Source: Arachnomyces sp. PD_36
Lineage: Eukaryota > Ascomycota > Eurotiomycetes > Onygenales > Arachnomycetaceae
Direction of reading: 5' to 3'
DNA: 64,000 nt
Assembly: GCA_032988195.1 (NCBI GenBank)
Contig: JANTQE010000003.1
Span: 682,001-746,000, forward strand
Shown here: piece by piece, positions 42,834-53,012 of the stretch
How the letters are laid out: each line of letters opens with the position of its first letter
Position numbering within the stretch: position 1 is the first letter of the stretch
The notes under the pieces: generated by a model
The model's database searches: none
What the model was told of the DNA's origin: nothing
Seen by the model: the letters and a program-made list of their open reading frames with translations, nothing else
Made by a program: the position numbers and the translations under genes

Positions 42834-44384
42834 ATGGCTGAGGCTTATACATTAGGCCAGATTGTTTCTGTCGCTAGAAAACATCCATTCTATTGCCCGA
42901 ATGTAGAATATCCGCCGTCGCCCGACGAGATACGTCAAATCGCCAGCAAGGATATATCGGAAGATGGAGATTTCGACCTAAGTGGTTTCCCGCTAATTAC
43001 GAAAGACGAACTGTTTGTGCTCACTCACATTTGGAGTCCTGAATTCTCTCTGATATCAGAGGTGTCTAGGATTAAAACCATCCGTCGATTGACTGCCGAT
43101 ACCAATCCTCGAAATGGGTATCGAAGAAGTTCTTATATCAGTATCACCGGCGGCGGGTCCGGGGGTCTGCCCCTGATTTTTGCAACAGATTCGATTGAAA
43201 ATCGGAACCACAGAGCTGCAGTCGGGGCATTAGCCAGGAGATGCCGAGTAGTAGAGCCTGGAGACATTGTGCTGACGGTGCATGTTTCCGGGCAGTTTTA
43301 TAGGTGAATTGCCCATCAGCTTATTCGGAGTTGTCCACACTCTTTTATTATTCATTGCAGCACGGTTGTATGGCAATCTGATAACATCTGGGGTAGGGCA
43401 CTTGATCTGACAGCGGAAATTTGCGAGAATGCCGGCGGCACCGTGTTTTGTGCAGGACATGACATGTCCCGTGCTGACGTCGCAAACGCGGTCGCTCATT
43501 ACCGTGTCAACGTGTTGACCGGCGATGGGAGTCAGATACTCCAGTTTGCGAACTTTGCGTCGTCCCTTCCAGCCGACCAGCGTGCTGCCATTAAGCTCAC
43601 GAAAGTGATATACACCTCAGAGCCACTCGATAGAGCACAACGTTCCGTTATAGTATCCGCATTGGGACCTGTGGAGATCTGTTCGATGCTTGGAAGTGCT
43701 GAGGCTGGAGCATGGGCGGTGGCAAGCCCGAGGTTTACCGGGGAACCGAGCGACGATGCCATGGACTTTATATACGACACACGGATGATGAAAATTGAGA
43801 TTCTGCCCCCTGCAGTTCTGGATGATAAGCCAGAATCAGGGTCGAATGGAGAGGTCTCAGTCAAGCAGAGCTGTGTAGATGGAGATGTCGGTATTGTAGT
43901 CCAAACGTCTCTATCCCGTTTGCGCAATCCGCTCCTTCGATATGTATCCGGTGACATGGGGAGTCTTCACCCTTTTCCCGATGCCAGTGACGAACTCATC
44001 CCACCAGAAGAAAGACAGCACCTTCGAGTACTGCGGCTCTACGGGCGTGACCGACGATTCAGTTTCAAGTGGTTTGCCGAATATTTCGAATTCCAAAAGA
44101 TTCAAGAGTTGATGCGCACTGACGGATGGGGAGTTTTGCAGTGGCAAGTCATCCTTAACAGCACGGCCTTGGAAGAACGCTCTCTCGAGATTCGTCTTCT
44201 CCGCTCCAATACCGGTGAACAGATGGTATCATCGCCAGTCTTAGTGGAGAGGTTGAGGAAATTCTTCGTGGTGCTTCCCATGAACGAGCATCTCTTCAGC
44301 GTCACTTTCCTAACCGATCTTCAAGGCTTCGAGCGCAGCAATACTGGAAACAAGGTCATGAAATTTGTCGACCGGTCCCATTGA
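42834..44384 (+). CDS. Adenylate-forming ligase, phenylacetate-CoA-ligase (PaaK)-like
   Basis: Exons 42834-43303 and 43361-44384 (57-nt intron) give 497 aa. ANL-superfamily core motifs occur in order. They are SYISITGGGSGGLPLIF (phosphate loop, about 103-119), YTSEPLDRAQR, CSMLGSAEAGAWA (the A5 aromatic/acid motif, here with Ala-Glu), LLRYVSGDMGSLHPF (A7, GD ribose contact), LRLYGRDRRFSF (hinge) and NTGNKVMKF with a likely C-terminal catalytic Lys. The overall arrangement is that of PaaK-like ligases, not of stand-alone NRPS A domains, and no carrier or condensation domain is attached. It should activate a carboxylic acid as the acyl-AMP or CoA thioester. With a decarboxylase and an ATP-grasp-like neighbour, a coupling role in an amide natural product is plausible. 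Confidence 0.82.
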
Positions 44385-44733
44385 TCGCGTAGAACGCGCG
44401 GCTTTTATACACGTCAAGTTCTTTATTCGTTGTCAGGTCTGTTGGTAAAATATAAAAATTCGGGGAGTCAAGATGTGGTTGTGTCTGGTTCTTCGCCTGA
44501 CTCATCAAGAACCATCGCTGTCGCTGCTTTGGGGTGCTTTTCGTCCCCCGACAACAGATATTCAAGTAATTGCTCACTCTTTGAAATATCAAATCCCTAG
44601 TTAGAGAAATCTTATCATTTTTCTTTCAATTTCGCCATGCTTCTTATTTCATCATAGCTTGGAGTCTCAGACATAAGGAGTCCAACGGAGCATAACATAT
44701 CTCGATATCATTCGGCAAATTGGCACACAATAG
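44385..44733. other. Intergenic
   Basis: 349 bases between two plus-strand genes; right boundary of the candidate cluster. Nothing recognised. Confidence 0.5.
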
Positions 44734-45429
44734 ATGATTCACTCTGCTAGAGTCCATTCCCTCGATCTAGCCTCGCAGTTCCTAGAATTCTTACTTCAGA
44801 AGGATGCACCTACGACTACTCTAGTCATCTGTTCGACAAGAGACGCATTCCTAGAGCAACTTGCCATTTCATCCAGGCCACACACCCAGCAGCAGGCCCC
44901 CGAGCGCGGAGCACCTGGGCATGACAATGCACAACAGCACTCTCCCTCATTTCTAGCGAATTCAATTTCCCTAATCGCAAAGTCCCAGAGGATCAAGCTA
45001 GCATTCTGCCCCAGCCTCGAAGTTCTTCGCGCCTACATCTCCACAGTCCAGGTCCAAGCCTCTACAAAGCAAACCGAGTCAGGGGGCAGACCTCTTCTAG
45101 CAATACTAAATCTTGTGGCGGTTCACTGTGGCACGCCAGAGCTCTCTGCTCAGGGGCTTTCTAGGGCGTTCGCCCTTGTTACAGAGGTTGCTGCGAGGGA
45201 GGGTATGAATCTTGCGCTTTGTGAGTGTAAGGATGTCGGGGCTAGTGACGGGGGTAGTGAGTCTTCTGGTGCACGTTGGGATGTTCAGGTACCATTACTT
45301 AGTGCATCGGTCAGATTAGGGGATGAGGAGAGTGCGGGCACTGGCCGGACTGTCACCGTGAAACGGGTGGCTCAGAAGTGGTTCGATGTCGATCAAGTTG
45401 AGAACACAGCCGATATAATGCAAGCCTAA
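44734..45429 (+). CDS. Conserved-looking hypothetical protein, possible RecA-like fold
   Basis: Single exon, 231 aa, starting MIHSARVHSLDLASQFLEFLL. An alternation of hydrophobic strands and helices (TTLVICSTRDAFLEQL, RIKLAFCPSLEVLRAYI, LLAILNLVAVHCGTPELSAQGLSR, NLALCEC) resembles the core of RecA-type accessory proteins that have lost a Walker A loop. I cannot name the family. It ends with KRVAQKWFDVDQVEN. It is tail-to-tail with Nuf2 (131 bp apart) and most likely belongs to the housekeeping block. The RecA-like idea is a weak inference. Confidence 0.75.
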   Translation: MIHSARVHSLDLASQFLEFLLQKDAPTTTLVICSTRDAFLEQLAISSRPHTQQQAPERGAPGHDNAQQHSPSFLANSISLIAKSQRIKLAFCPSLEVLRAYISTVQVQASTKQTESGGRPLLAILNLVAVHCGTPELSAQGLSRAFALVTEVAAREGMNLALCECKDVGASDGGSESSGARWDVQVPLLSASVRLGDEESAGTGRTVTVKRVAQKWFDVDQVENTADIMQA

Positions 45430-45560
45430 AAGAGAAGCGAAAAAAGCCTATATTGCTTAACAGCTCAACTCCAGTCCAAAGACAGTAATTTGGGTATCTA
45501 TCCTAAAAGAAAAACCTGCCACAAAACTCCAACCGCGAAGACGCCATGACCCAGTTATCC

Positions 45561-47110
45561 TCAGAGGCACTTCTCCATCTCTGTTATATAGAGCTTGATG
45601 TGGGATTCCATCTTCAGATATTCGTCATGCGCGCTGGAGACTTCGTTCTCGATGTTTTCTTTCAAATCGGCCATCTTCAGATACGTTAGTTCAGGATTCA
45701 ATAGCACCAAAAGAATGCGAACGACATTACCTTCTTCTCTGTTTGCTCGATACGGATCCTCCTCCTCTCCATCTCCCTCTGCTTCTCCCCACGCTCTTCC
45801 CTGAGCTGCCTCTGCACTTCTCGCAGCTCTTCCATCCGCGCCTGCGCGATATCAGCCTTCTCCCGGCTACCTTTCCTCAGAGCTTCCGTTCGCTCGACCA
45901 AGCGCGTGAGTTGCCGTTGTACCAACTTTTCAGTTCTTTCGACTTCTCGGACGTTGTTGCCCCTCTCTGCTAGAGCATCCCTATTTCGTGTGGCCTTTGC
46001 ATCCTCTTCTTCCTCCTTTTGCAGCTCGGTAGAAATCTCTTCGAGGACCTTTAAACAACTCTGTATGTCATTCGTGACCGCGTGGAACGTATCCACTGAT
46101 GTCTGCAACGCTCTCATCCGCTTTTCCATACTATCTATCTGGCCCTTGTCCCTCATCAAGTTGTCGGATAGCTCGGTCAGTGAAGATTGCAGAGTCGCCG
46201 GACTTTGAAGCACATATGGCCTTAATTTCTCGTTCTCCTGTCGAGTTTTCAAAAGCCTCTCCGTCTTTTCTTCGAGCGTAGCTTGCGTCCTAGCCTTATC
46301 CCCTTTCGCGCGTTCCAGATTTTCGGCAACCCGTTCCTGGCCTCTTCGTAGCTCTAATAGTCTCGCCTTTAGTTCATCATTCCTCCTCGTCTTCTCCCGC
46401 ACTTGACCCTCCATTGACCGTTGATTTCGTTTCATATCATCAAGTCGTTGTTCCATATCTTGATTCTCCGCGTATAACGTTTCAATGCGCGCCTTAGTTT
46501 TCTCCGATTTATTAAAGTGCTCATCAATCGCAGCTGTCTGCGACTCTCGGAATCGGACAAAGTTAATGAGGTAGGAGAATATCTTAACGACGCGGTCGTG
46601 CGTAGGTCTCGTCAGATCGGTAAATGCAAAGTCGTTGACGCCACACTATATCGTTCCATCAGTAGCTATTCTCCGGCGCACAATCCGTCCCCTGCAATGT
46701 AGAGCCCTACCTCTATCATCAACTTCCTCAGATTCATAAAGAAGCCCATTAAATTGCGAGTATCCGCGGGAACGATATCTGAATGCTCTCCGCATATATC
46801 CTCCGCCGCTGCCCGCATCGCCGGTTCTACCGTCTCGCGCGTAGTATTCATGAGGAGTTCTGCGAACCATTCGAATACCATCTGGATCTGCTGCGGGTTG
46901 GGTTTAACCAGGTCAGCCGTGGTAAAGGGGACTCCTATATCGTTTATACATCCTGCGATCTCTTTATCGGGCTAATTCTAGAGTCAGTAAGCTTATCTCA
47001 ATGCGCGGGAGGTACGTTATGCCGACCAGGCGCATTAACGCATCGCTATCGTCCTCCTTTTTGCGATTTCGGCTCTGCTGCTGGTGCCCGCCGCGGTGAT
47101 ATTGGCTCAT
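45561..47110 (-). CDS. nuf2: Kinetochore protein Nuf2 (Ndc80 complex)
   Basis: Exons 47027-47110, 46711-46971, 45731-46645 and 45561-45674 give 457 aa; all phases are zero. The N-terminal calponin-homology domain is recognisable from DADALMRL-like DSDALMRL, PDKEIAGCINDIGVPFT, FEWFAELLMNTTRE, NLMGFFMNLRKLMIECGVNDF and PTHDRVVKIFSYLINFVRFRE. The rest is a long coiled coil rich in E, K, R and Q. Nuf2 pairs with Ndc80 in the four-protein complex that binds spindle microtubules at the outer kinetochore and is essential. The length is the usual one for fungi. Confidence 0.94.
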
Positions 47111-47497
47111 TTTCGAATCGTGTTCTATGGCCAACCAGTTAAGAAAGGAGAATTGTGAGTGTCGGGGAAGCGGAATGGATTATTTCTCTGCGACTTCTTT
47201 CTTTGTTTACAATCAGATAAAGATTCGTGATGCAGATCTATGGAGTGTTTACATAGACATGGAGCTTGGAGGGGTGAGTGCAAACAGAACAAACACCACC
47301 GCAACTTCTTTTTGTGCCGAAAAGAGTAATCCAGTGAATTGAGTCGGACGATGATCGCGCTCTCTCATCGTTGAACAGCCTCTGTATAATTCCTCTTCCT
47401 CAGTCAACTACTTGAGGCCGATTTGCGATCCTACCACAACCTGGTATCTCCCATCGGTAACCACAAATAATCCCCGGGCCAAGCTCCCACACCCACC
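47111..47497. promoter_or_regulatory. Divergent promoter of nuf2 and the eIF2B alpha gene
   Basis: 387 bases. No coding signal; CT-rich before the plus-strand start at 47498. Confidence 0.5.
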
Positions 47498-48693
47498 ATG
47501 GCGACAGACACCAAACCTCCCGCGGGAGACTCAAAGCCATTCGAGTCAGTCTCTCCCTCCATACACCTGCGCACCCCCAGATCTATAAAATCTAACATCC
47601 CCCCAGCATAGTCGAAACATACAATGACCTTCTCCGCTCCGACCCCGACCTAACAATGCCCATCGCCGCCATCGAAGCCCTCGTCCTCCTTCTGACTCAT
47701 TCCCCCTCCTCCACAATCTCAGAAACCCTCGACCTCCTAGAAACCTCAACCTCCTACCTAAAACGCTCCATCCCAAACCCCATTGCGCTCTCCGCCGGCA
47801 CAGATCTCTTCCAAAGATACCTAATTACGACCCTACAACGCCCGGGGCAGTTAGGACCCGCTGGTGATTTTAATGCGATTCGCGCGCATTTACTTTCTAA
47901 TGGACGGTTGTTTATTAAGCGTGCGAAGGAGTCGAGGGATAAGATTGCTTCGTTTGGGAGGGGGTTTGTGAGGGATGGGAGTACCGTATTGACGAATGGT
48001 GGATCCAGAGTTGTGGGCGCATTGCTTCAGAAAGCGGCAGATGAGCGAAGCGGGGGTGGGCAATCGGCTGTGCGTTTTAAGGTGATTTATGTGCTACCCG
48101 GACGGGATGGGAGGACTACTGAGCCGGAGGGGATGGATACTGTGCGCGCTCTCCGATCGAAAGGGGTACCTGTTGCTACCATTCCAGAGTCTGCGGTTGC
48201 GTACTCGCTGGGCAAGGCTGATATTGTGATTGTTGGCGCTGAAGGAGTGGTGGAGAACGGAGGTATAATATCACGAATGGGGACTTATCAAATCGGTCTA
48301 CTCGCCAATGCGATGGGGAAGCCGTTCTACTGTGTCGCTGAAAGCCACAAGTTCGTGCGATTATACCCGCTAAGTCAATACGACTTGCCGATTAACCAGC
48401 AAGTTGTAAACTTCAAGACTGAAGAGGATATAAAGAAGGACAAGGATACCGAATCCAAGGACATTACGGGGGAAAAGAGTCAAGAAAGTCAAAATGGGGC
48501 TTCCAAGGACGGGAAGCCCGAACATATGAACGACTTGCTTAATGGAGCATCCCCGGAAAGAAGTGCTGTGGGATCATATCGGGTTGACACGGTTGATTTT
48601 ACGCCTCCGCATTTGATATCGGCGTTGATAACCGAGAGTGGTGTCCTTACGCCTAGCGCGGTCAGTGAAGAGCTGATCAAGATCTGGTTCTGA
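47498..48693 (+). CDS. GCN3: Translation initiation factor eIF2B subunit alpha
   Basis: Exons 47498-47544 and 47607-48693 (62-nt intron) give 377 aa. The N-terminal helical part (IVETYNDLLRSDPDLTMPIAAIEALVLLL) and the Rossmann-like part (VLTNGGSRVVGALLQKA, VYVLPGRDG-like IYVLPGRDGR, GVPVATIPESAVAYSL, DIVIVGAEGVVENGGIISRMGTYQIGLLANA, KPFYCVAESHKF) follow the family. eIF2B is the GDP/GTP exchange factor for eIF2; the alpha subunit senses eIF2 phosphorylation and mediates general amino-acid control. A Lys/Glu/Ser-rich insert of about 50 residues (about 305-350) precedes the C-terminal DFTPPHLISALITESGVLTPSAVSEELIK. A C-to-G skew switch occurs at about 47835. Confidence 0.94.
47560..48110. other. 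GC-skew switch within eIF2B alpha
   Basis: 47701-47760 has 29 C and 3 G; 47941-48000 has 25 G and 5 C on the + strand. The switch lies at about 47835, with no intron or domain boundary there. Confidence 0.85.
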
Positions 48694-51174
48694 GATGCGG
48701 ATGATGCTCTAATCCATTTACCTTGTCTCGATATATCCACGATGCCCGTGGCGGGGTATTGTGTTTTGTTCCGACCCTGCCCCTGACAAATCTACCGGCT
48801 TAGGGGTTTCATGTCCGATATCCATCCACCGAACTAGGTTCAAGGCAGCCTTATCCAAAGCTCAGAGGCTTTCTTAGGACTCCGAACACCCCGTTCCAGG
48901 AGTTTGGATGGGCTTGCGGAAGTCGAATATTAAAAGCCATTAGCTACTCCAAGAAGCATTTCATCCGTCTCATTTTAAGACAGGAGTCCGGTGTCTTACG
49001 CCATGTTTATGATAGACCAAAAAAGAAATGTACGAACGATTTAATGCCATCATACTTTATTTCCAAAATATCAAACTTAGGAAACCCGGCGATTTAGATC
49101 GCCATACAGACAGTTCAGGGGCAAACAAGAGACAGAAGAGCAAAATAAAGCCACCGTCTTCACCCATTCATTCCCCTTTACCTCCACTCCGCCTTAGTAA
49201 ATCAAGAAAAACAAACTCCAATTTCCTTCCTCTTCCAAGTCATCCAAAGTACTCAAGTTCCAGGTATCAATCATATAAATCATCAATTTCATCAATCGTA
49301 TCCCATTTCAATTCTCCACACATGTCGTCTCAGTCGTACACCTCTTAAAACCTCTCCGCAGCAATGTATACGCGGACGTTCCTGACGTCGTCGATGGGGT
49401 ACCAGCACCCGAGTGAGTGAGGCCATTAGATAATCTTCCCATAAAGGGGTTGGGCGTACGGTCGACTTGTCCTCGAGGCTTCATTCGTCAACCCTTCCGG
49501 GGGGAGGTACGGGGTTGATGAAACGCATTTGCGCCCTTCTCCTCACATGGCTTCGCAGTATGTTATGAATTTCTTCGTCCGGGAGGGGGGAGGTCTCTCC
49601 AACAGCAGAAAGTCTTCTGGGCCCCTCCCATCATCTTATGTATGCGCTACTTCCGTCTTTCTCGTGTCGCAGATCCTTATCGAGTCTCTTTTCTCACAAC
49701 GGCCGCGGTTTGATGTTATACACTATCCGAAACGATACCCATACCATCCATCAAACCCTCTATCACCAAAGGTTCGGCTTCAGAAGGTGGTGGTTGTAGC
49801 ATATGAGACACCCCAGTCATTCCGATACTCGGCACAGATAATCCGATAGGGTTTGTCCGAGGTACAGACGACGCAAATGCGTAAAGAAGGAGGTATCCCG
49901 CAGCGATGATGAGCCACAGAGCCATATTTGTCTTTTTTTTGCTGGACAAGCGGTGAAGTGCGAGGTTGAGGTTTCGAGACGCAGCGAATATCTCTTCAGT
50001 GTGAAGGCAACTCTCGCAGAGACTTGTTGGGTTCTTATGAATAAAAAAGAAACGGAGTAAGCCGGAACAGTACTGTAGTATGTAGACTCATATACTCGGC
50101 AGTCTGTCTTCCTCTATGTCTCAGGAAGAAATCTCACATCTCAGACAAATAAGGTATCTATCTGAACACAAGCCCGAACAGAAGAACAAGAGGGGTATCA
50201 TCAAACAATTTATAACTGATTTAATAAATAGAAATCAAATCATATATAAACCCCAGTGCGAAAAATAAACTTCCCCCTCTCCCTCTCTCGCTGTTTCATC
50301 GAATAGAAAATCGCAGTTTCAGTTAATATATTCCATTCAAAGTCTTGACTCGCGTGCCCTCTTCTTACTCCGCACGCGGGTGTTTCGGCGGTGAGATTAG
50401 ATCCGACATCACGGACTCCGATGCAACTGCTCTGTTTCTGTTTCCATGCATCTCGTTTCAGCCCGATGGACTTCGATTTGATGTCAAGGGATGTTTCTTG
50501 TAAGTATCCTTGCCTTTGAAATGTTGTTAGTGGGAAGGGTGTTTGGGGGTTCGTTGTTGATTTTCATGGGTGGTGAAGATGTTGGTTGGGGTGAGGGATA
50601 AAATGCGGGGAGAAGAGAGTGAGTGGAAGGGTGTCTTGGGCTTAAATCGATGCATGCACGCCCAAGGGAATCTGATAGAAATTGGCATTTCTTTGATGAG
50701 GGGTGTTTATTGTCGTGTGCTTGTTTAATTGGTGATTTTTATATGAAATAATTATGTTCGCGTGCTGCCATTGTAAAAGTTTAATGTGTACGGATCCGTA
50801 CAGTATGATGGTTGTTGGGTCAGAGCTTTGTGCCTGAATTATATATATTTTCTAGTTCCCAGTTTCTAGCCCTTCAACGCTTTTCCTTCAAGTTCCAAGC
50901 ATTATGTCAACAGCATCCAGCTACTACCATTGTCATTCCGTTCGGTAATAGGACAGAGAGTGTGACAGTTAGAGTAGAAACCCGTACATAACCTGATGGT
51001 TAAATGCAATGATATGTACAGTATTAGTGCCTCGGGAGAAGCTTGAAGCATCCTATATAAACGCCAATAACCCCTTTTTGCATGGTATATCCCCAAAAAC
51101 GCCATACCGAGCAAGGTAGAACAAAAGAAAGAAGCACCACTGGCAGCAGGCGAGTCCCATACAGCGACAATAAA
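48694..51174. other. 2.5-kb sparsely coding interval
   Basis: Apart from one doubtful small frame (49716-49925) I find no gene. CT-rich tracts lie near 50273-50296 and AT-rich sequence near 50690-50860. A long 5' leader or a non-coding RNA is possible but not shown. Confidence 0.4.
49716..49925 (-). CDS. Possible small membrane-anchored or secreted peptide
   Basis: An ATG at 49925 opens 69 codons. Residues 1-21 (MALWLIIAAGYLLLYAFASSV) form a good signal peptide or single membrane helix, followed by a Pro/Ser/Gly-rich stretch and an acidic end. The context before the ATG (ACAAAT) is acceptable. There is no family match I know, and by chance such a frame is not rare in 2.5 kb. Confidence 0.28.
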   Translation of the reverse strand: MALWLIIAAGYLLLYAFASSVPRTNPIGLSVPSIGMTGVSHMLQPPPSEAEPLVIEGLMDGMGIVSDSV

Positions 51175-52140
51175 TCACTGAAACTCCCCAAACTCCCCAT
51201 CATCAAACCCCAAACTCTCAGCCTCCTTCCTCTTCCTCTCCTCCTCCTCCTGATCCCTCCCCTTCTGAGCCCAAGCTTCCGCCCCGCCAGCAACAATCCC
51301 AGACTGCGGTCTCCTCCTCCTCCCAGCACCACCCGCATTCCCTCCCGGCGGAGGCGCAATCCCAAACCCACCATCCACACCACCACCCGCACCACCACCC
51401 GCAAGCGACGAACCCGGCCCCGGCGGCGGCGCAATAGAAAACAACGCCCTCTCATCCTCCCTCTTCTCAGACTCAGGACTCATAACCTCCTCTTTCCCCT
51501 TCCCAACCTTCCCCATCTTCCCCCCAATATCAACCTTAATCCTCTCCCCAGGTTTCAAACTATAATCCTTGCCCGGCGCCCCTCCCCCATCCTTCTTCCC
51601 CTTACCCTCACCTTTATCCCCCAAACCAAGAACCTTCCTCCCCTCCTCCAACCCCACCAAAAAATCAAACGCCTCCCCCCTCTCCTCAAACCCAATCCCC
51701 AACATCGCCCTCCTCCCCCCATCCACAACCCTCACGACGAAAAACCGTGCTGAATCAAGAACATGCTCGACTGCACCGGTATCCGTGTACGGCGCCGCGG
51801 CGAACAGGTCACCGCTCGAGGGGTCTTCTAGGAGGATGTCGATTTTGACTTTTCCCGAGCCTGAGCCTGATCCTGAGCTTGTTCCTGTAGTTCCTCCTGC
51901 TGAGTCGGGCTCTGGTTGTTCGACGGGTGATGTCTCGAGGATACGCAGGCGGGCGGTGAATATGTGACGGGTTTTATTACCGTTGCGGGGGTCCGGGAGG
52001 GTCCAGTCGGATGCCGTGTAGCCTTTTGTTGAGGTTAGGGGGGGGATGGCGTAGATGTGGACGGAGGGGGAGAGGAAGAGGATGCGTTGGATTGTTTCGG
52101 GGGTGGACATTTTGATGGAGCTCTTTTTGTACGTTTCAAG
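51170..52140. other. GC-skew switch within NECAP
   Basis: 51541-51600 has 30 C and 6 G; 52021-52080 has 32 G and 4 C on the + strand. The switch lies near 51740-51800. The gene is on the minus strand. Confidence 0.87.
51175..52110 (-). CDS. NECAP-type clathrin-coat accessory protein
   Basis: A single exon of 311 aa from the ATG at 52110. Residues 1-170 follow the NECAP PHear domain: ETIQRILFLSPSVHIYAIPP, GYTASDWTL, TARLRILE, DILLEDPSSGDLFAAAPY, VLDSARFFVVRV and AMLGIGFEERGEAFDFLVGL. NECAP binds adaptin ears and helps AP-2 and clathrin during endocytosis. The tail (SLKPGERIKVDIGGK, then Gly/Pro-rich IAPPPG repeats, ending DDGEFGEF) is disordered. The mammalian WVQF end motif is not present, and the repeated FG/EF at the very end might replace it. 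The gene spans a strong C-to-G skew switch near 51760, which inflates Gly content in the tail. Confidence 0.92.
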   Translation of the reverse strand: MSTPETIQRILFLSPSVHIYAIPPLTSTKGYTASDWTLPDPRNGNKTRHIFTARLRILETSPVEQPEPDSAGGTTGTSSGSGSGSGKVKIDILLEDPSSGDLFAAAPYTDTGAVEHVLDSARFFVVRVVDGGRRAMLGIGFEERGEAFDFLVGLEEGRKVLGLGDKGEGKGKKDGGGAPGKDYSLKPGERIKVDIGGKMGKVGKGKEEVMSPESEKREDERALFSIAPPPGPGSSLAGGGAGGGVDGGFGIAPPPGGNAGGAGRRRRPQSGIVAGGAEAWAQKGRDQEEEERKRKEAESLGFDDGEFGEFQ

Positions 52141-52584
52141 GGTTCGTTGCTTTAGACGTTTAGGTATGTTGTTATTTGAATGTGAGAGGCATTGTTTAGT
52201 TTGCTTGAAGGGTTGGGTAGGTGTAGATGGAGGTGTTGATATCAATGTTTTCTTTTTGATACACATGGCGGGGTTACAGTGCTTGCACACACCAATGCAC
52301 GTCGATCCAACACGTGCTAGTTCTGACAGCTCTGAATGTTCATGTTTATTGTTCGCAGAGTAAAAAGTGATTTTATCTATTCAATTCATTGCGCAAAAAG
52401 AGCCCATTATTGACAAACAAGAAGTTCAAGAACCGTCAATTGATTCGAAATATGATATCAGATCAGATCCTTCGGAGAGGTGTCAAAAAAAGTAGTAGTA
52501 GTAGTATAACATGTGCAAAAGATTTCCTCCAACCAATCTGCCATCCCATATCTCACAAAAAGGTACCAAGAACGGTATAAAACT
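52111..52584. promoter_or_regulatory. Upstream region of NECAP
   Basis: 474 bases between two leftward genes. Contains a TAG/TAGT triplet run (GTAGTAGTAGTAGTA, about 52491-52505) just past the thioredoxin stop side. Nothing coding. Confidence 0.45.
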
Positions 52585-53012
52585 CTAAGCAGCATGCTCC
52601 TTCAACATCTGCTCGATCTTCGGCGGAACAGCACCCACAACCTCGCCAACCTTCTCGCCGTTCTTGAAGAACAGGAAAGTCGGCATCGCAGAGACACCAG
52701 CCTCCTGGGCTGCGTCGGGGACTTCGTCGACGTCGACCTTGAAGAAGCGGGCTTTACCCTCGTACTGTTGCGAGTATTTGACGAGTTGGGGAGCGATGGC
52801 TTTGCAGGGGGGGCACCATGTTGCGAAGAAGTCGACGACGGCGAGGGAGGAGGCGGTGTCGGCGGTTGTGTTGAGGGCGGTGGGGGAGCCTTCCATTACG
52901 GCTTTGAAGTCGGCCATGCTGTGATTGATGTGTTGTTAGTAGGGGTGGCAGAGAGAGTAGGTTGTGGGAGGGTGCCTTACGACTTGAGGTTGTGGACTCC
53001 GGATTCGGACAT
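52585..53012 (-). CDS. Thioredoxin with a WCPPC active site
   Basis: Exons 52981-53012 and 52585-52918 (62-nt intron) give 121 aa. The thioredoxin fold is complete: AVVDFFATWCPPCKAIAPQL, FFKVDVDEVPDAAQEAGV, the cis-proline block SAMPTFLFFKNGEKV and a C-terminal helix. The redox pair is Cys46/Cys49. The loop between them is Pro-Pro, where cytosolic thioredoxins usually have Gly-Pro. The second Pro (conserved) is kept and the Gly is replaced, which in other thioredoxin-fold proteins shifts the redox potential. No targeting signal is seen, so it is probably cytosolic. A C-to-G skew switch runs through it at about 52715. Confidence 0.93.

Noticed and set aside
51082..51753. Long Pro/Leu-rich plus-strand frame opposite NECAP
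   Set aside because: Same cause: complement of a G-rich coding strand; NECAP similarity decides the strand.
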